Both the position numbers and the translations under genes were made by a program. The notes under the pieces were generated by a model, which made no database searches, had not been told where the DNA came from, and saw only the letters and a list, made by a program, of their open reading frames with translations. A stretch of 64,000 bases of DNA from an uncultured SAR86 cluster bacterium (lineage in GTDB: Bacteria > Pseudomonadota > Gammaproteobacteria > Magnimaribacterales > D2472), in contig CACJOM010000001.1 of the NCBI GenBank assembly GCA_902595065.1, positions 704,001-768,000 of the forward strand. Reading direction: 5' to 3'. This document shows positions 16,988 to 30,552 of the stretch, piece by piece (position 1 is the first letter of the stretch; each line of letters begins with the position of its first letter).

Positions 16988-17682
16988 TGGCTAAGCTTAC
17001 AAAAAAGAAAAAACAGTTATCAGAACTCGTCGATCCAGAGAACACATACTCTTTAGAAGAGGCGATGAATATTTTTCAAACTGTAAAATCTAATAAGTTT
17101 GATGAATCTGTGGATATAGCACTCAGATTAGGTATTGATCCGGGTAAATCTGACCAGAACGTTAGAGGTGCAATTACTCTACCTCATTCGCTCGGCAAAA
17201 CAGTTAATGTTGCAGTGTTTGCTGATGGAGACCAAGCAAAGGAAGCCAGTGAAGCAGGAGCAGACTTCGTTGGCATGGAAGATTTGGCTGAAAAATTCAA
17301 AAAAGAAGAAATTGATGTAGATGTAGTTATTTCATCGCAAGGAGCCATGAAAATTGTTGGTCAATTGGGTCAGGTTTTAGGACCAAAGGGTTTGATGCCT
17401 AACCCTAAGACAGGAACAGTTACAGAAAAAGTTGGTGAAGCTATTAATAATGCTAAATCAGGCCAAGTCAGGTTTAGAACAGATAAAAATGGAATTTTGC
17501 ATGGATGCATCGGAAAGGTTTCATTTTCATCCAGTCAAATTCAGGAAAATGCAGCGGCTATGCTTGAAGAAGTAAAAAAGTTAAAGCCAGCTACTGCTAA
17601 AGGTGCGTATATTCGAAGTATTGCTTTGAGTAGCACTATGGGACCAGGAGTAAAAGTTTCTCCTACATCCCTTGCTGTATAA
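16987..17682 (+). CDS. rplA: 50S ribosomal protein L1
   Basis: L1 forms the mobile stalk at the tRNA exit site, and in E. coli it represses its own operon by binding mRNA. The 231 residues carry GQLGQVLGPKGLMPNPKTGT near 127-146 and the two-domain layout of the family. A 152-base leader separates it from rplJ. Confidence 0.98.
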   Translation: MAKLTKKKKQLSELVDPENTYSLEEAMNIFQTVKSNKFDESVDIALRLGIDPGKSDQNVRGAITLPHSLGKTVNVAVFADGDQAKEASEAGADFVGMEDLAEKFKKEEIDVDVVISSQGAMKIVGQLGQVLGPKGLMPNPKTGTVTEKVGEAINNAKSGQVRFRTDKNGILHGCIGKVSFSSSQIQENAAAMLEEVKKLKPATAKGAYIRSIALSSTMGPGVKVSPTSLAV

Positions 17683-17686
17683 GTTT

Positions 17687-17706
17687 TAGGGTCTATTTTG
17701 ACCCTA
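17687..17706 (+). terminator. Hairpin after rplA without a U run
   Basis: TAGGGTC (17687-17693) pairs with GACCCTA (17700-17706) around TATTTT. No T run follows, so it is more likely an mRNA end, pause or processing structure than an intrinsic terminator. Confidence 0.4.
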
Positions 17707-17834
17707 GATTGTTGCGTTAATCGCAGCCGTCAAAGACCGTAGGTGCGAAAGCTTAATTTCCTACGTAGGTGGTGCTCAAATTGCGAAGGCGGTTTGTCAC
17801 CGATTAGCCGAAAGGCATTAATAGGAGAATTGCT
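17707..17834 (+). promoter_or_regulatory. Probable L10 leader controlling rplJL-rpoBC
   Basis: The 128-base untranslated stretch before rplJ is GC-richer than its surroundings and has paired blocks such as CCGTAGGTGCG and CCTACGTAGG, then GGCGGTTTGTCACCG before AGGAGA. Its position and size match the gammaproteobacterial L10 leader, in which the L10-L12 complex binds and represses rplJ translation. No covariance search was possible. Confidence 0.6.
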
Positions 17835-18365
17835 GTGGCGTTAGCTAGAGAAGATAAAGAGAGAATAGTTCAAGAAGTTAAGGAAGTTTCAGCTTCTGCA
17901 TCTTCGCTTGTAATTTCAGATGCCAGAGGCCTCAAGGTTTCTGAATTAACTGAAATTAGAAAACAAGGAACTGAATCTGGAGTACATATTCAGGTTATTA
18001 AAAACTCTCTTGCAAAATTGGCATTTGAAGGCACTGACTTTGGTTGTACTGATGAAGTGTTAACAGGTCCCTCACTTTTTGCTTTCTCATATGCTGAGCC
18101 AGGCGCAGCCGCAAAGATGTTAAAAACCTACGCAAAAAACTTTGAAGCTCTTGAGATCAAAGCTTTAGTAGTGGAAGGGCAACTTCTTGATGGGTCACAA
18201 ATTGATGTTCTTGCATCTTTGCCATCACGAGAAGAAGCATTAACTCTAATTGCTGCAGTGCTTCAAGCCCCTATAGGTAAATTTGCAACACTTCTTAATG
18301 AGGTGCCAAGTAAATTAGCTAGGGTTCTTTCTGCAGTTCGAGACAACAAACAGGCTAACGCCTAA
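17835..18365 (+). CDS. rplJ: 50S ribosomal protein L10
   Basis: L10 anchors the L7/L12 stalk. It starts with GTG, preceded by AGGAGA seven bases upstream. The 176 residues are slightly longer than E. coli L10 (165). The N-terminal rRNA-binding domain (MALAREDKERIVQEVKE) and a C-terminal L12-binding helix are recognisable. It follows a leader likely used for autoregulation and lies 15 bases before rplL. Confidence 0.97.
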   Translation: MALAREDKERIVQEVKEVSASASSLVISDARGLKVSELTEIRKQGTESGVHIQVIKNSLAKLAFEGTDFGCTDEVLTGPSLFAFSYAEPGAAAKMLKTYAKNFEALEIKALVVEGQLLDGSQIDVLASLPSREEALTLIAAVLQAPIGKFATLLNEVPSKLARVLSAVRDNKQANA

Positions 18366-18380
18366 TCTAGGAGAAAAAAA

Positions 18381-18764
18381 ATGGCAATATCTAAAGACGA
18401 TATTCTAAGTGCGATAGAAGAAATGTCCGTTATGGACTTAGTTGAACTTATTTCAGCAATAGAGGAGAAATTCGGTGTTACTGCAGCTGCTGCTGTAGCC
18501 GCTGCTCCTGCTGCTGCAGGTGGCGGTGATGCTGGAGAGGCTGCTGAAGAGAAAGACGATTTCGATGTAGTTTTAACTGCAGCGGGTGATCAAAAAGTCC
18601 AAGTGATTAAAGCAGTTAGAGCAATTACAGGGCTTGGATTGAAGGAAGCTAAGGACTTGGTTGATGGCGCTCCTAACACTTTGAAAGAAGGTGTTGCGAA
18701 AGCTGATGCTGAAGAAATGCTTAAGCAACTTACTGAGGCAGGGGCAACAGCAGAGCTTAAATAA
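18381..18764 (+). CDS. rplL: 50S ribosomal protein L7/L12
   Basis: The stalk protein recruits translation GTPases. The N-terminal dimerisation domain ([18 protein letters not shown]) is followed by an alanine-rich hinge ([18 protein letters not shown], about 36-54). The factor-binding C-terminal domain has [23 protein letters not shown]. The length is 127, against 121 in E. coli. AGGAG precedes the ATG. Confidence 0.98.
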   Translation: MAISKDDILSAIEEMSVMDLVELISAIEEKFGVTAAAAVAAAPAAAGGGDAGEAAEEKDDFDVVLTAAGDQKVQVIKAVRAITGLGLKEAKDLVDGAPNTLKEGVAKADAEEMLKQLTEAGATAELK

Positions 18765-18796
18765 TCTTTCAATAAAACATTTTTAAAGGGCGACAT

Positions 18797-21700
18797 ATGT
18801 CATATAGCTATACAGAGAAAAGAAGAATTAGAAAAAACTTTGGAAGACTGCCAAAAGTCATGGAGCTTCCTAAGTTAATTGAGACTCAGCTTGAATCTTA
18901 CACACAATTTCTTCAACAGCATGTTGAAGCAGGTGCGAGAGAAAATAAGGGTCTTGAAGAAGTTTTTCAAACTCTATTTCCCATTACTAGTGTGTCAGGC
19001 AATGCTGCCCTTGAATATGTTTCATACGAACTAGGAAAACCAGGCTATACAGTTCAAGAGTGCTTAATTCAAGGATTAAGTTATTCAGCTCCATTAAGAA
19101 TCGTTGTCAGGTTGGTAATTTATGATCGAGATACAAATTTCCAAGAAGTCAAAGATGTTAAAGAGGGTGAAGTGTTTATGGGTGAGGTCCCATTGATGAC
19201 CGAGAATGGTTCATTTGTTATTAATGGTACTGAAAGAGTTGTGGTGAATCAGCTTCATAGATCTCCCGGAGTCTTCTTTGATCATGATAAAGGTAAAACT
19301 CACTCATCGGGTAAAGTTCTTTATTCTGCTCGTATTATTCCTTATAGAGGGTCATGGCTAGATTTTGAATTTGATCCAAAAGACAATCTATTTTGTAGAA
19401 TCGATAGAAGAAGAAAAATTCCAGCTACGATAATACTAAAAGCCATGGACATGGGCACTGAGGAAATTCTTCAGCATTTTTATGAAGTTGATACTGTTCA
19501 AATGGAAAAAGCTGGAGTTAGCATTGAATTAATTCCATCTAGGTTGAGAGGTCAAACATTACCGGTTGATCTAAAAATTAAATCAAAAGTAGTTGTTGAA
19601 GCAAATAAGCGAATAACTGCAAGGCATGTGCGTGAACTTGAGCAGGCAAAGATGTCTTCTCTTAAGGTTGAGGATGACTTTCTAATCGGGAAAGTGTTGG
19701 CTAAAGATTTGTTTAATCAAGATACTGGAGAAGTTCTGGTTTCAGCAAATACAGAAATAGATCAATCAATAATTGAAACTCTCCGAGAAGCAGACATCAC
19801 TGAACTTCATACTTTATACATTAATGATCTTGATAAGGGTCCATATATATCTACAACTTTAAGAGCTGATCCTACCTCGAATAGGTTAGAAGCATTGGTT
19901 GAGATATACAGAATGATGAGACCTGGCGAGCCACCAACAAAGGACTCAGCCGAGCAATTATTTCAGAATCTATTTTTTAATCATGATCGTTATGATCTTT
20001 CCGAAGTTGGAAGGATGAAATTCAATCGAAGATTAAAAATTGATTCAGCAAAAGAAACTCCTGGCATTTTAGATCTTGATGACATCTTAGGAGTTATGAA
20101 AGGAATAGTAGCAATTAGAGATGGCCATGACACAGTTGATGATATTGATCATTTAGGTAACAGACGAGTAAGATCTGTTGGTGAAATGACTGCAAATCAG
20201 TTCAGGGTTGGTTTAATAAGAGTAGAGAGAGCTGTTAGAGAAAGGCTAAGTATGGCTGAAGCAGATGAGCTTGGTCCTCAAGATCTTATTAATGCTAAAC
20301 CTGTCACAGCAGCTATCAAAGAATTTTTTGGATCTAGTCAACTTTCCCAGTTTATGGATCAAAACAACCCTTTATCTGAGATTACTCATAAGCGAAGAGT
20401 TTCCGCGCTTGGACCTGGTGGCTTAACTAGAGAACGAGCTGGTTTTGAAGTAAGAGATGTCCATCCTACTCACTACGGAAGACTATGCCCAATCGAAACG
20501 CCTGAAGGCCCAAATATTGGACTAATTAACTCTTTCGCTTGTTATTCAAGGACCAACGCTTATGGTTTTATTGAAAGCCCATATAGAAAAGTTGTCAAAG
20601 GCAAGGTCACCAACGATATCATTTATCTTTCTGCTATTGATGAGGGTGAGCATATTATTGCCCAGGCAAATGCAGTGTTAGATAAATCAGGTAAATTTGC
20701 GGATGATCTTGTGCCAGTTAGACACAATGGTGATTCTGCTTTAATGAGTCCAGAAAGAATTGATTTAATGGATGTCGCTCCTCAGCAAGTTGTTTCTGTT
20801 GCAGCCTCTCTTATACCTTTTCTTGAACACGACGATGCTAACAGAGCCTTAATGGGTTCAAACATGATGCGCCAAGCTGTTCCAGTGTTGAAGCCAGAGA
20901 AACCTCTTGTTGGTACTGGTTTTGAAACAATTGTTGCGGGCGATTCTGGTGTTTGTGTTGTAGCTAAGAATAACGGTGTCGTTGAGAATGTAGATGCTGC
21001 AAGAATAGTAGTACGTGTAACTGATTCTAAAAACTCAAGTAATGCTGTTGATATATACAACCTTACAAAGTTTACAAGATCGAATCAAAATACATGCATC
21101 AATCAGAGGCCACTAGTCTCAATTGGTGACAAAGTAAAATATGGAGACATACTTGCTGATGGACCATCTGTGGATAATGGTGAGTTAGCATTAGGTCAAA
21201 ACATTAGAATAGCTTTCATGCCTTGGAATGGTTATAACTTTGAAGATTCTATTTTGATGTCTGAAAAAGTTTCAAGAGAGGACAGGTTTACTTCAATTCA
21301 TATTCAAGAATTAACATGTATTTCAAGGGACACTAAGCTTGGATCAGAAGAAATTACGGCTGATATTCCAAACGTTGGCGAAGGCTCGCTTGGCAAGCTT
21401 GATGAATGTGGGATGGTTTATGTCGGAGCTGAAGTAAAGGCTGGAGATATTCTGGTCGGCAAAATCACTCCTAAGGGCGAAACTCAATTATCGCCAGAAG
21501 AGAAATTACTACGAGCAATTTTTGGAGAAAAAGCTTCTGATGTAAAAGATACATCATTAAGGGTTCCTTCAAGTATTAACGGTACAGTCATTGGAGTCGA
21601 AGTCTTCACTAGGGATGGAATGGAGAAGGATGAGAGAACTCAGTCGATTGAGTCAGATCATTTATCTGTTGCAAAAAAAGATGCTGATGACCAGATAAAA

Positions 21701-22867
21701 ATAATCAATGATGCAACAAGGATAAGATTAGTTGATATCATTAAAGGTTCTAAGGTTTCTAAAGGTCCAGGACTTAAAAAAGGTTCTTCTCCCTCAGCTG
21801 ATGATTTGTCCGAGCTGAGTTTAGATGACCTTCTATCAGTAAGGACAGCTGATGATTCTGCTAATAATAAAATTGAGGATGCTGAAAAAGCTTTAAAACA
21901 ATATCTGAAAGATATTCAAGAAAGTTTTGATGAGAAAAAACAAAAGATTACCAGAGGTCATGATTTAGCTCCCGGTGTAATCAAAATTGTAAAAGTTTAT
22001 CTCGCAGTTAAAAGAAGAATCCAGCCTGGAGATAAGATGGCAGGAAGACATGGTAACAAGGGTGTTATATCTGAAATTATGCCAATTGAGGACATGCCTT
22101 ATGACAATGAAGGAAACCCAGTTGACATAGTCTTGAATCCTCTTGGTGTTCCATCTCGAATGAATGTTGGGCAGATTCTTGAGACTCATATGGGATCAGC
22201 AGCGAAAGGAATAGGTGACAAGATCAATAAAATGATTAAAGCCAAAGCAAAAGCTGACGAACTTAAAAAATACCTTGATGCTTTGTACAACAGGAATGCA
22301 ACAATTAAAGAAGATCTTAATTCATTAAATAATTCTGAGATTCAGACTCTTGCAGGCAATCTTTCAGACGGCTTACCAATTGCAACCCCTGTCTTTGACG
22401 GTGCAAAGGAATCAGAGATCAAAGAATTACTAAAACTTGCTGATCTTCCAGAATCAGGTCAATTAACTCTTTTTGACGGAAGAACAGGCAGACAATTTGA
22501 GCGACCTGTCACAGTTGGATACATGTATATGATTAAACTCAACCACTTGGTCGATGATAAAATGCATGCCCGTTCAACAGGTTCATATAGTCTTGTAACG
22601 CAACAACCTCTTGGTGGAAAAGCCCAGTTTGGTGGACAAAGATTTGGTGAAATGGAAGTATGGGCTCTAGAAGCATATGGCGCGTCATATACTCTCCAAG
22701 AAATGCTTACAGTCAAGTCCGATGATGTTCCCGGCCGAACTAAAATGTACAAAAATATTGTGGATGGAAACTATCAAATGGATGCAAATATCCCAGAATC
22801 GTTTAACGTACTCACAAAAGAAATTCGATCACTTGGAATTAACCTAGAACTTGATTCTGAAAATTAG
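18797..22867 (+). CDS. rpoB: RNA polymerase beta subunit
   Basis: The 1356-residue catalytic subunit is full length (E. coli 1342). The rifampicin region reads [21 protein letters not shown], with [18 protein letters not shown] after it. [13 protein letters not shown] marks the conserved active-site region, and the C-terminus has [19 protein letters not shown] moderately variable, Ser/Asp-rich stretch lies near residues 995-1030. The gene follows rplL by 32 bases and rpoC begins 9 bases after it. Confidence 0.99.
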   Translation: MSYSYTEKRRIRKNFGRLPKVMELPKLIETQLESYTQFLQQHVEAGARENKGLEEVFQTLFPITSVSGNAALEYVSYELGKPGYTVQECLIQGLSYSAPLRIVVRLVIYDRDTNFQEVKDVKEGEVFMGEVPLMTENGSFVINGTERVVVNQLHRSPGVFFDHDKGKTHSSGKVLYSARIIPYRGSWLDFEFDPKDNLFCRIDRRRKIPATIILKAMDMGTEEILQHFYEVDTVQMEKAGVSIELIPSRLRGQTLPVDLKIKSKVVVEANKRITARHVRELEQAKMSSLKVEDDFLIGKVLAKDLFNQDTGEVLVSANTEIDQSIIETLREADITELHTLYINDLDKGPYISTTLRADPTSNRLEALVEIYRMMRPGEPPTKDSAEQLFQNLFFNHDRYDLSEVGRMKFNRRLKIDSAKETPGILDLDDILGVMKGIVAIRDGHDTVDDIDHLGNRRVRSVGEMTANQFRVGLIRVERAVRERLSMAEADELGPQDLINAKPVTAAIKEFFGSSQLSQFMDQNNPLSEITHKRRVSALGPGGLTRERAGFEVRDVHPTHYGRLCPIETPEGPNIGLINSFACYSRTNAYGFIESPYRKVVKGKVTNDIIYLSAIDEGEHIIAQANAVLDKSGKFADDLVPVRHNGDSALMSPERIDLMDVAPQQVVSVAASLIPFLEHDDANRALMGSNMMRQAVPVLKPEKPLVGTGFETIVAGDSGVCVVAKNNGVVENVDAARIVVRVTDSKNSSNAVDIYNLTKFTRSNQNTCINQRPLVSIGDKVKYGDILADGPSVDNGELALGQNIRIAFMPWNGYNFEDSILMSEKVSREDRFTSIHIQELTCISRDTKLGSEEITADIPNVGEGSLGKLDECGMVYVGAEVKAGDILVGKITPKGETQLSPEEKLLRAIFGEKASDVKDTSLRVPSSINGTVIGVEVFTRDGMEKDERTQSIESDHLSVAKKDADDQIKIINDATRIRLVDIIKGSKVSKGPGLKKGSSPSADDLSELSLDDLLSVRTADDSANNKIEDAEKALKQYLKDIQESFDEKKQKITRGHDLAPGVIKIVKVYLAVKRRIQPGDKMAGRHGNKGVISEIMPIEDMPYDNEGNPVDIVLNPLGVPSRMNVGQILETHMGSAAKGIGDKINKMIKAKAKADELKKYLDALYNRNATIKEDLNSLNNSEIQTLAGNLSDGLPIATPVFDGAKESEIKELLKLADLPESGQLTLFDGRTGRQFERPVTVGYMYMIKLNHLVDDKMHARSTGSYSLVTQQPLGGKAQFGGQRFGEMEVWALEAYGASYTLQEMLTVKSDDVPGRTKMYKNIVDGNYQMDANIPESFNVLTKEIRSLGINLELDSEN

Positions 22868-22876
22868 GAGAAATAA

Positions 22877-25800
22877 TTGAAAGATTTACTAAATTCGTTA
22901 AAGGCTAAGCAAGAAGACTTTTCTTCGATTACTGCAGGTCTTGCTTCTCCTCAGATGGTCAGATCTTGGTCATTTGGCGAGGTAAAGAAGCCAGAAACTA
23001 TAAATTATCGTACTTTTAAACCCGAGAGAGATGGTCTCTTTTGTGCCAAAATTTTTGGTCCAGTAAAAGATTACGAGTGTGTCTGCGGAAAGTACAAGCG
23101 TATGAAGCATCGCGGTGTTGTTTGTGAGAAATGTGGTGTTGAAGTTACGCTAGCAAAAGTAAGAAGAGATCGAATGGGACACATTGAGCTTGCTGCTCCT
23201 GTTGCTCATATATGGTTTTTAAAATCACTTCCATCAAGAATTGGTTTGTTGCTTGATATTACACTGAGAGAAATTGAAAGAGTTTTATATTTTGAAAGCT
23301 ATATTGTTACTGATCCAGGTTTAACGGAGCTAGAAAAATGTCAAATCCTAACCGAAGAAGAGTATGTAGATGCATTTGACGAGTATGGGGACGAATTCAC
23401 AGCCTCTATGGGTGCAGAAGCAGTGCAAATGCTATTACAGGAGATTGACTTAGAGGAAGAAATTAGAATTATTCGAGAGGAAGTTCCACAAACTAATTCA
23501 GAAACTAAACTAAAAAAACTATCTAAGAGATTGAAGCTGTTAGAAGCTTTTAATGAGTCTGGAAATAAGCCTGAATGGATGATCATGAATGTATTGCCTG
23601 TTCTGCCTCCTGATCTGAGACCATTGGTTCCCTTAGAGGGAGGTCGTTTTGCAACCTCAGATCTTAACGATCTCTATAGAAGGGTAATAAATAGAAATAA
23701 TAGATTGAAGAGACTTCTAGAGTTGAGTGCTCCAGACATTATCGTAAGGAATGAAAAAAGAATGCTTCAGGAAAGTGTTGATGCTCTTCTTGATAATGGT
23801 AGAAGGGGTAGAGTTATCACAGGTACTAATAAGCGACCACTCAAATCTCTAGCAGACATGATTAAAGGAAAAGGTGGAAGATTTAGGCAAAATTTATTAG
23901 GTAAACGTGTTGATTATTCTGGTCGATCTGTGATTGTTGCAGGACCTGACTTGAAATTACATCAATGTGGACTCCCTAAAAAAATGGCCCTTGAATTATT
24001 TAAACCATATGTTTATGGAAAATTAGAACAAAAGGAGCTTGCAACGACCATTAAAGCGGCTAAAAAGTTAGTTGAAAGAGAAACTCCAGAGGTTTGGGAA
24101 ATCTTGGAGGAAGTTATAAGAGAGCATCCAATCTTATTAAACAGAGCTCCGACTCTGCATAGGTTGGGAATTCAAGCATTTGAACCTCTATTAGTAGAAG
24201 GCAAAGCCATACAACTTCATCCATTGGTATGTGTTGCTTTTAATGCTGACTTTGACGGAGATCAAATGGCAGTTCATGTTCCTCTTTCTATTGAAGCACA
24301 ATTGGAAGCTCGTGCTCTAATGATGTCAACAAATAATATCTTATCGCCGGCTAATGGCGAGCCCATTATCAATCCTACTCAAGATATAGTCCTAGGGCTT
24401 TACTACATGACTCGTGATAATGTAAATGTTAAGGGTGATGGAAGAGTATTCAGTAATCCAGATGAAGTATTAAGAGCATATGAATCTGAAACTGTAGATA
24501 TACATGCAAATATCAAGGTAAGGATTACTAATGCAGATAAAGGAACATTCTTAGAGGAGACAACTGTTGGAAGAGTGTTGGTTTGGAGAATCGCACCTAT
24601 TGAGGTTGGTTTCGATAATGTTAATAAAACATTAGATAAGAAATCTGTTTCAAATTTAATAGATATTTCATACAGAAAAGCTGGCTTAAAGGATACTGTA
24701 ATATTTGCAGATCAACTCATGTATCTTGGATTTGAGCATTCAACGCGTTCTGGCTCATCTATTGGCGTAGATGATTTTGTAATCCCTGAGGAAAAGCCGT
24801 CTATTATTGATGCGGCTGAAAAAGAGGTTAAATCAATCGAGTCTCAATATGAGTCTGGTCTTGTTACTCAAGGTGAGAGATATAATAAAGTTATCGATAT
24901 TTGGTCTCGTGCAAATGAAAAAGTTGCAAAAGCAATGATGACTAAAATTAGCACTGATCAAGTTGAGGATACTGAAGGCAAAGAAGTTGATCAGGCATCA
25001 TTTAATTCTGTGTTCATTTATGCTGATTCAGGCGCTAGAGGTTCCCCTGCACAAATTAGACAGCTATCTGGAATGAGAGGATTAATGTCCAAGCCAGACG
25101 GCTCAATTATTGAAACTCCAATTACTGCAAACTTCAGGGAGGGACTTTCTGTTCTTCAGTACTTTATATCGACTCATGGAGCTCGTAAAGGTCTAGCTGA
25201 TACTGCACTAAAAACTGCTAACTCAGGTTACTTAACAAGAAGGTTGTGTGATGTTGCAATGGACTCAGTTGTTGTTGAGGATGATTGTGGTACTGATCAA
25301 TCAATAGTTGTTTCATCTATTGTTGAAGGCGGGGATATTATTCAACCACTTACAGAAAGAATTCTCGGTCGGGTAATTGCTGAGCCAATTTCTAATGCAG
25401 ATGGAGAAGAAGTCTATCCAATTGGCCATCTTATTGATGAGGATTCAGTTAAGAAAATTGACGAGTTAAATATTTCATCTCTAAAAGTTCGATCGCCAAT
25501 GACTTGCGAAGCTAGTTATGGTGTTTGCTCTAAGTGTTACGGTAGAGATCTAGCAAGAGGTCATTTAGTGCACAGAGGAGAGGCTGTCGGAGTTGTAGCT
25601 GCTCAATCAATTGGTGAGCCTGGAACCCAATTAACTATGCGTACTTTCCATATTGGTGGAGCTGCATCAAGCTCATCAGAGGACAATGCAATTGTCGTGA
25701 ATAATGCTGGGATGATTAATTTTTCATCTGACATGAAGACAGTTACCAATAAGGATAAGCAAGAAGTTGTTGTATCTCGAAATAGCCAAGTTACTCTAAC

Positions 25801-27058
25801 TGATGAGAAAGGTAAATTAATTGAACAACATAAGCTTATTTATGGAGCCACCTTATTTGTTAAGGATCAAACGAATATAGAGCCTGGACTTAAAATTGCA
25901 GGCTGGGATCCCTATACCCGTCCAATCATTAGTGAGGTTGAAGGAATTGTGCAATTTACTGACATAGAAGATGGTGTAACTGTTCGTTCAAAAACTGATG
26001 AACTTACTGGATTAAGTAGTATTGAAGTTATAGATGTTGCTGAAAGACCTTCTGCAGGAAAAGACAAAGTTCCTTCTATTGCATTGGTTGATGCAAAAGG
26101 AAAACCAGTTCCACTAGGTGAGCACAAAACTCCAGCAAATTACTCCTTGCCTGCTAAAGCATTGGTAAATTTAAAAGATGGCAAGAAACTGCATGCTGGA
26201 GAGGTCTTGGCAAGGATACCTTTAGAGGGATCAAAAACTAAAGATATTACTGGTGGTCTCCCAAGGGTTGCAGATTTGTTCGAGGCAAGAAAACCAAAAG
26301 ATGCAGCAGTGCTTGCAGAAGAAAGTGGAATTATTGCTTTCGGAAAAGAGACGAAAGGTAAAGTTAGATTGGTGATTACCCCAGATGGGGCAACTAAAAA
26401 AACTCAAAACGTTGAGATGCTTATTCCTAAGCATAGAATCCTAACAGTTTTTGAGGGTGAGAGAATCGAAAAAGGAGATATTATTTCTGATGGCCCTTTA
26501 AGTCCTCATGATATCTTGCGCTTAAGAGGGATTCCTCAGTTAACTAATTTTATAGTTAATGAAATCCAAGATGTTTATAGACTCCAAGGTGTTCTGATTA
26601 ATGATAAACATATTGAAACTATTTTGCGTCAAATGCTTAGAAAAGCCTTGATCATTGATGGGGAAGATACTAAGTTTATCCAAGGTGATCAGGTTGAATA
26701 TGCAGAGCTGGTTGAAGAAAATGCTAAAGCAGTTGCAGCAAAGAAAGAACCTGCTCGCTTTGAAAGAGTCCTGCTTGGAATCACGAAAGCTTCACTTACA
26801 ACTAATTCATTTATTTCTGCTGCTTCTTTCCAAGAAACCACTCGAGTTCTAACTGAAGCATCCGTAACGGGTAAAGTAGATTACCTAAGAGGTTTAAAGG
26901 AAAACGTTGTTGTAGGAAGGTTGATACCAGCTGGTACTGGAATGGAATTCCATGATCAAATGGCTGCTAAGAAAGCGAGTGATTCGACTGAATCAATGCT
27001 ATCTGAAGATGACATTGAAGCAGCATTACGACAAGAATTACAAGAAACTGAGGAATAA
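22877..27058 (+). CDS. rpoC: RNA polymerase beta' subunit
   Basis: The 1393-residue subunit holds the active-site magnesium loop [12 protein letters not shown] and the N-terminal zinc ribbon [19 protein letters not shown]. The second zinc site is [17 protein letters not shown]. The start codon is TTG, with GGAGAA seven bases before it. [15 protein letters not shown] fits the family N-terminus. The -35 of the rpsL promoter begins three bases after the stop. Confidence 0.99.
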   Translation: MKDLLNSLKAKQEDFSSITAGLASPQMVRSWSFGEVKKPETINYRTFKPERDGLFCAKIFGPVKDYECVCGKYKRMKHRGVVCEKCGVEVTLAKVRRDRMGHIELAAPVAHIWFLKSLPSRIGLLLDITLREIERVLYFESYIVTDPGLTELEKCQILTEEEYVDAFDEYGDEFTASMGAEAVQMLLQEIDLEEEIRIIREEVPQTNSETKLKKLSKRLKLLEAFNESGNKPEWMIMNVLPVLPPDLRPLVPLEGGRFATSDLNDLYRRVINRNNRLKRLLELSAPDIIVRNEKRMLQESVDALLDNGRRGRVITGTNKRPLKSLADMIKGKGGRFRQNLLGKRVDYSGRSVIVAGPDLKLHQCGLPKKMALELFKPYVYGKLEQKELATTIKAAKKLVERETPEVWEILEEVIREHPILLNRAPTLHRLGIQAFEPLLVEGKAIQLHPLVCVAFNADFDGDQMAVHVPLSIEAQLEARALMMSTNNILSPANGEPIINPTQDIVLGLYYMTRDNVNVKGDGRVFSNPDEVLRAYESETVDIHANIKVRITNADKGTFLEETTVGRVLVWRIAPIEVGFDNVNKTLDKKSVSNLIDISYRKAGLKDTVIFADQLMYLGFEHSTRSGSSIGVDDFVIPEEKPSIIDAAEKEVKSIESQYESGLVTQGERYNKVIDIWSRANEKVAKAMMTKISTDQVEDTEGKEVDQASFNSVFIYADSGARGSPAQIRQLSGMRGLMSKPDGSIIETPITANFREGLSVLQYFISTHGARKGLADTALKTANSGYLTRRLCDVAMDSVVVEDDCGTDQSIVVSSIVEGGDIIQPLTERILGRVIAEPISNADGEEVYPIGHLIDEDSVKKIDELNISSLKVRSPMTCEASYGVCSKCYGRDLARGHLVHRGEAVGVVAAQSIGEPGTQLTMRTFHIGGAASSSSEDNAIVVNNAGMINFSSDMKTVTNKDKQEVVVSRNSQVTLTDEKGKLIEQHKLIYGATLFVKDQTNIEPGLKIAGWDPYTRPIISEVEGIVQFTDIEDGVTVRSKTDELTGLSSIEVIDVAERPSAGKDKVPSIALVDAKGKPVPLGEHKTPANYSLPAKALVNLKDGKKLHAGEVLARIPLEGSKTKDITGGLPRVADLFEARKPKDAAVLAEESGIIAFGKETKGKVRLVITPDGATKKTQNVEMLIPKHRILTVFEGERIEKGDIISDGPLSPHDILRLRGIPQLTNFIVNEIQDVYRLQGVLINDKHIETILRQMLRKALIIDGEDTKFIQGDQVEYAELVEENAKAVAAKKEPARFERVLLGITKASLTTNSFISAASFQETTRVLTEASVTGKVDYLRGLKENVVVGRLIPAGTGMEFHDQMAAKKASDSTESMLSEDDIEAALRQELQETEE

Positions 27059-27060
27059 TG

Positions 27061-27089
27061 TTGACCGTAGTGAATCATGTCTATAAAAT
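27061..27089 (+). promoter_or_regulatory. Promoter of rpsL-rpsG-fusA
   Basis: TTGACC (27061-27066) and TAAAAT (27084-27089) have 17-base spacing and a CGCGTCC discriminator. The predicted start near 27096 leaves a 13-base leader to the rpsL ATG. The promoter is squeezed between rpoC and rpsL. Confidence 0.65.
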
Positions 27090-27108
27090 CGCGTCCAACT
27101 AATAAATT

Positions 27109-27953
<845 letters not shown>

Positions 27954-27979
27954 TTAATAACATTTCATAGGTTTTTTAT

Positions 27980-30073
27980 ATGGCTAGACAGACTGAACTT
28001 AGTAAGTACAGAAACATCGGTATTTGCGCTCACGTTGATGCAGGTAAAACAACCACAACTGAAAGGGTGCTTTTTTATACTGGGTTATCACATAAAATTG
28101 GTGAAGTTCATGATGGCGCAGCAACCATGGACTGGATGGAGCAGGAGCAAGAGAGAGGTATTACCATCACTTCTGCTGCAACTACTTGTTTTTGGTCAGG
28201 CATGGAGCAACAGTTTCCACAGCACAGAATTAATATTATCGATACTCCTGGTCACGTAGACTTTACTATTGAAGTTGAGAGGTCTTTAAGAGTTTTGGAT
28301 GGAGCTGTTGTGGTATTTTGTGGCACCTCAGGTGTTGAGCCGCAGTCCGAAACTGTTTGGCGACAAGCTGATCGATATGAAGTTCCTAGAATAGTATTTG
28401 TTAATAAGATGGATAGAGCTGGGGCTGATTTTTCAAGAGTCACTCATCAAATTAAAACTAGATTAAAAGCTAATGTTGTCCCCATGCAATACAACATTGG
28501 AGCAGAAGAGGGTTTTAAAGGTGTAGTTGATTTGGTAAAGATGAAAGCAATTTTTTGGAACGAAGATGATCAGGGCTTGACCTTCGAAGAAAAAGAAATT
28601 CCAGATGAAATTAAAGATACGTGTCAATCATTGCGAGAATCTATGGTTGAGAGCGCAGCTGAGGCAAATGAAGATCTAATGAATGCTTATCTTGAAAGTG
28701 GTGAGCTAACCAATGAGCAAATAAAAGAAGGTATTAGAATTAGAACTCTTGCAAATGAAATAGTTCCTGCTTTTTGTGGTTCAGCATTTAAGAATAAAGG
28801 TGTTCAAGCTGTTTTAGATGCAGCAATAGAATATTTGCCTGCTCCTAATGAGGTTAAAGCAATTAAAGGGTCTCTCCCCGATGATGAAGAAGTTGAGATA
28901 AGTAGGTCATCATCTGATGAGGAGCCATTTTCAGCTTTAGCTTTTAAAATTGCTACTGATCCATTTGTTGGAACTCTTACATTTATTAGAGTTTATTCAG
29001 GCGTCCTTTCCGTGGGTGATGGAGTCATGAATTCTACCAAATCTAAAAAAGAAAGGGTTGGAAGAATGGTTCAAATGCATTCAAATGACAGAAATGAGAT
29101 CAAAGAAATTCGTGCTGGTGATATTGCTGCTTGTATAGGTTTAAAAGATGTTACAACTGGGGATACTCTATGTGATTTAGGTGATCAGGTTGTTTTAGAA
29201 CGCATGGACTTTCCCGAGCCAGTTATTTCAGTTGCGGTAGAGCCAAAGACAAAGTCTGATCAAGAAAAAATGGGTGTTGCATTGGGCAAACTTGCCCAAG
29301 AGGATCCTTCCTTTAGAGTTCACACAGATGAAGAATCTGCCCAAACAATTATTTCAGGTATGGGAGAGCTTCATTTAGATGTTCTTGTTGACAGGATGAA
29401 GAGAGAATTCGATGTGGAGGCAAATATAGGAAAACCTCAAGTTTCATACCGTGAGACGATACGGGAATCTGTAGATGTTGAAGGAAAATTTGTAAGGCAA
29501 AGTGGTGGTAAAGGTCAGTATGGGCATGTTTGGCTTAAATTAGAACCTCTTGGTTTAGATGATGAATATGAGTTTGTTGACAAAATAGTTGGCGGTGTTG
29601 TTCCTAAAGAATACATCCCTGCTGTTGATAAAGGAATACAAGAGCAAATGAAAAATGGTGTTATCGCCGGTTATCCATTGCTAGCGCTAAGAGCTACTTT
29701 ATATGATGGATCATTCCATGATGTAGATTCCAGTGAAATGGCGTTTAAAATTGCTGGATCTATGGCACTTAAAGAAGGTGCATTAAAAGCAAGACCTGTT
29801 CTTTTGGAACCAATGATGGCAGTTGAAGTTGTTACACCAGAGGAGCATATGGGTGATGTTGTAGGTGATCTAAACAGAAGGAGAGGGATAATTTTAGGAA
29901 TGGATGAAATCCCGACAGGAAAAACAGTAAGATCAGAAGTTCCATTATCTGAGATGTTTGGATATGCAACTGATTTACGGTCAGCTACTCAAGGTAGAGC
30001 AAGTTTTTCTATGGAATTTCTCAAATATGCTGAAGTTCCAAATAACATTGCTGAGCAGCTTAAAACTTCATAA
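27980..30073 (+). CDS. fusA: Elongation factor G
   Basis: This GTPase drives translocation. The 697 residues (E. coli 704) show [13 protein letters not shown] (G1), [12 protein letters not shown] (G2), DTPGHVDFT (G3) and NKMDR (G4). Domain IV has GKGQYGHVW and the C-terminus the EF-G fold. In most relatives tufA comes next. Here the S10 operon promoter and rpsJ follow directly. Confidence 0.99.
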   Translation: MARQTELSKYRNIGICAHVDAGKTTTTERVLFYTGLSHKIGEVHDGAATMDWMEQEQERGITITSAATTCFWSGMEQQFPQHRINIIDTPGHVDFTIEVERSLRVLDGAVVVFCGTSGVEPQSETVWRQADRYEVPRIVFVNKMDRAGADFSRVTHQIKTRLKANVVPMQYNIGAEEGFKGVVDLVKMKAIFWNEDDQGLTFEEKEIPDEIKDTCQSLRESMVESAAEANEDLMNAYLESGELTNEQIKEGIRIRTLANEIVPAFCGSAFKNKGVQAVLDAAIEYLPAPNEVKAIKGSLPDDEEVEISRSSSDEEPFSALAFKIATDPFVGTLTFIRVYSGVLSVGDGVMNSTKSKKERVGRMVQMHSNDRNEIKEIRAGDIAACIGLKDVTTGDTLCDLGDQVVLERMDFPEPVISVAVEPKTKSDQEKMGVALGKLAQEDPSFRVHTDEESAQTIISGMGELHLDVLVDRMKREFDVEANIGKPQVSYRETIRESVDVEGKFVRQSGGKGQYGHVWLKLEPLGLDDEYEFVDKIVGGVVPKEYIPAVDKGIQEQMKNGVIAGYPLLALRATLYDGSFHDVDSSEMAFKIAGSMALKEGALKARPVLLEPMMAVEVVTPEEHMGDVVGDLNRRRGIILGMDEIPTGKTVRSEVPLSEMFGYATDLRSATQGRASFSMEFLKYAEVPNNIAEQLKTS

Positions 30074-30102
30074 AACATTAAGCTTTTAAATACCTAAATT
30101 TG

Positions 30103-30132
30103 TTGACATTAGGGGCTTTAGAGACATAGAAT
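30103..30132 (+). promoter_or_regulatory. S10 operon promoter
   Basis: A perfect -35 TTGACA (30103-30108), an 18-base spacer and TAGAAT (30127-30132), followed by ACGCAAC. The predicted start is near 30139, which gives a leader of about 37 bases. That is much shorter than the roughly 170-base E. coli S10 leader bound by L4. Confidence 0.75.
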
Positions 30133-30175
30133 ACGCAACATTTTGCATAAAGCATAAACATAGGGATTAACTAAA

Positions 30176-30487
30176 TTGGACAATCAATCAATAAGAATTC
30201 GCTTAAAAGCTTTTGACTATCGTTTGATTGATGCTTCAACAAAATTAATTGTTGAAACTGCAAAAAAAACTGGCGCGATTGTAAAAGGTCCAATTCCTTT
30301 GCCAGTAAAGAAGGAAAGAACAACAATCTTAACATCTCCGCATAAAGATAAAGATGCTAGAGATCAGTATGAAATAAGAACATACAAAAGACTTATGGAT
30401 ATAGTAGAACCTACAGATAAAACTGTTGACGCTTTAATGAAGCTTGATCTTTCATCTGGGGTAGATGTACAAATTAGCTTAGGCTAG
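30176..30487 (+). CDS. rpsJ: 30S ribosomal protein S10
   Basis: S10 belongs to the 30S head and also pairs with NusB in antitermination. The 103 residues match E. coli length, with [13 protein letters not shown] at the start and [13 protein letters not shown] inside. The start codon is TTG. A 65-base gap separates it from rplC. Confidence 0.97.
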   Translation: MDNQSIRIRLKAFDYRLIDASTKLIVETAKKTGAIVKGPIPLPVKKERTTILTSPHKDKDARDQYEIRTYKRLMDIVEPTDKTVDALMKLDLSSGVDVQISLG

Positions 30488-30552
30488 TTTGTTACTTTTT
30501 TAACGCTTAGCGGCCATAGAGGGTTACAAGCCCCGTATAAAAGGAGAATAAA

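Noticed and set aside
30488..30552. Riboswitch or protein leader between rpsJ and rplC
   Set aside because: Only a small GGGTT/AAGCCC hairpin was seen in 65 bases, which is not enough for a call.
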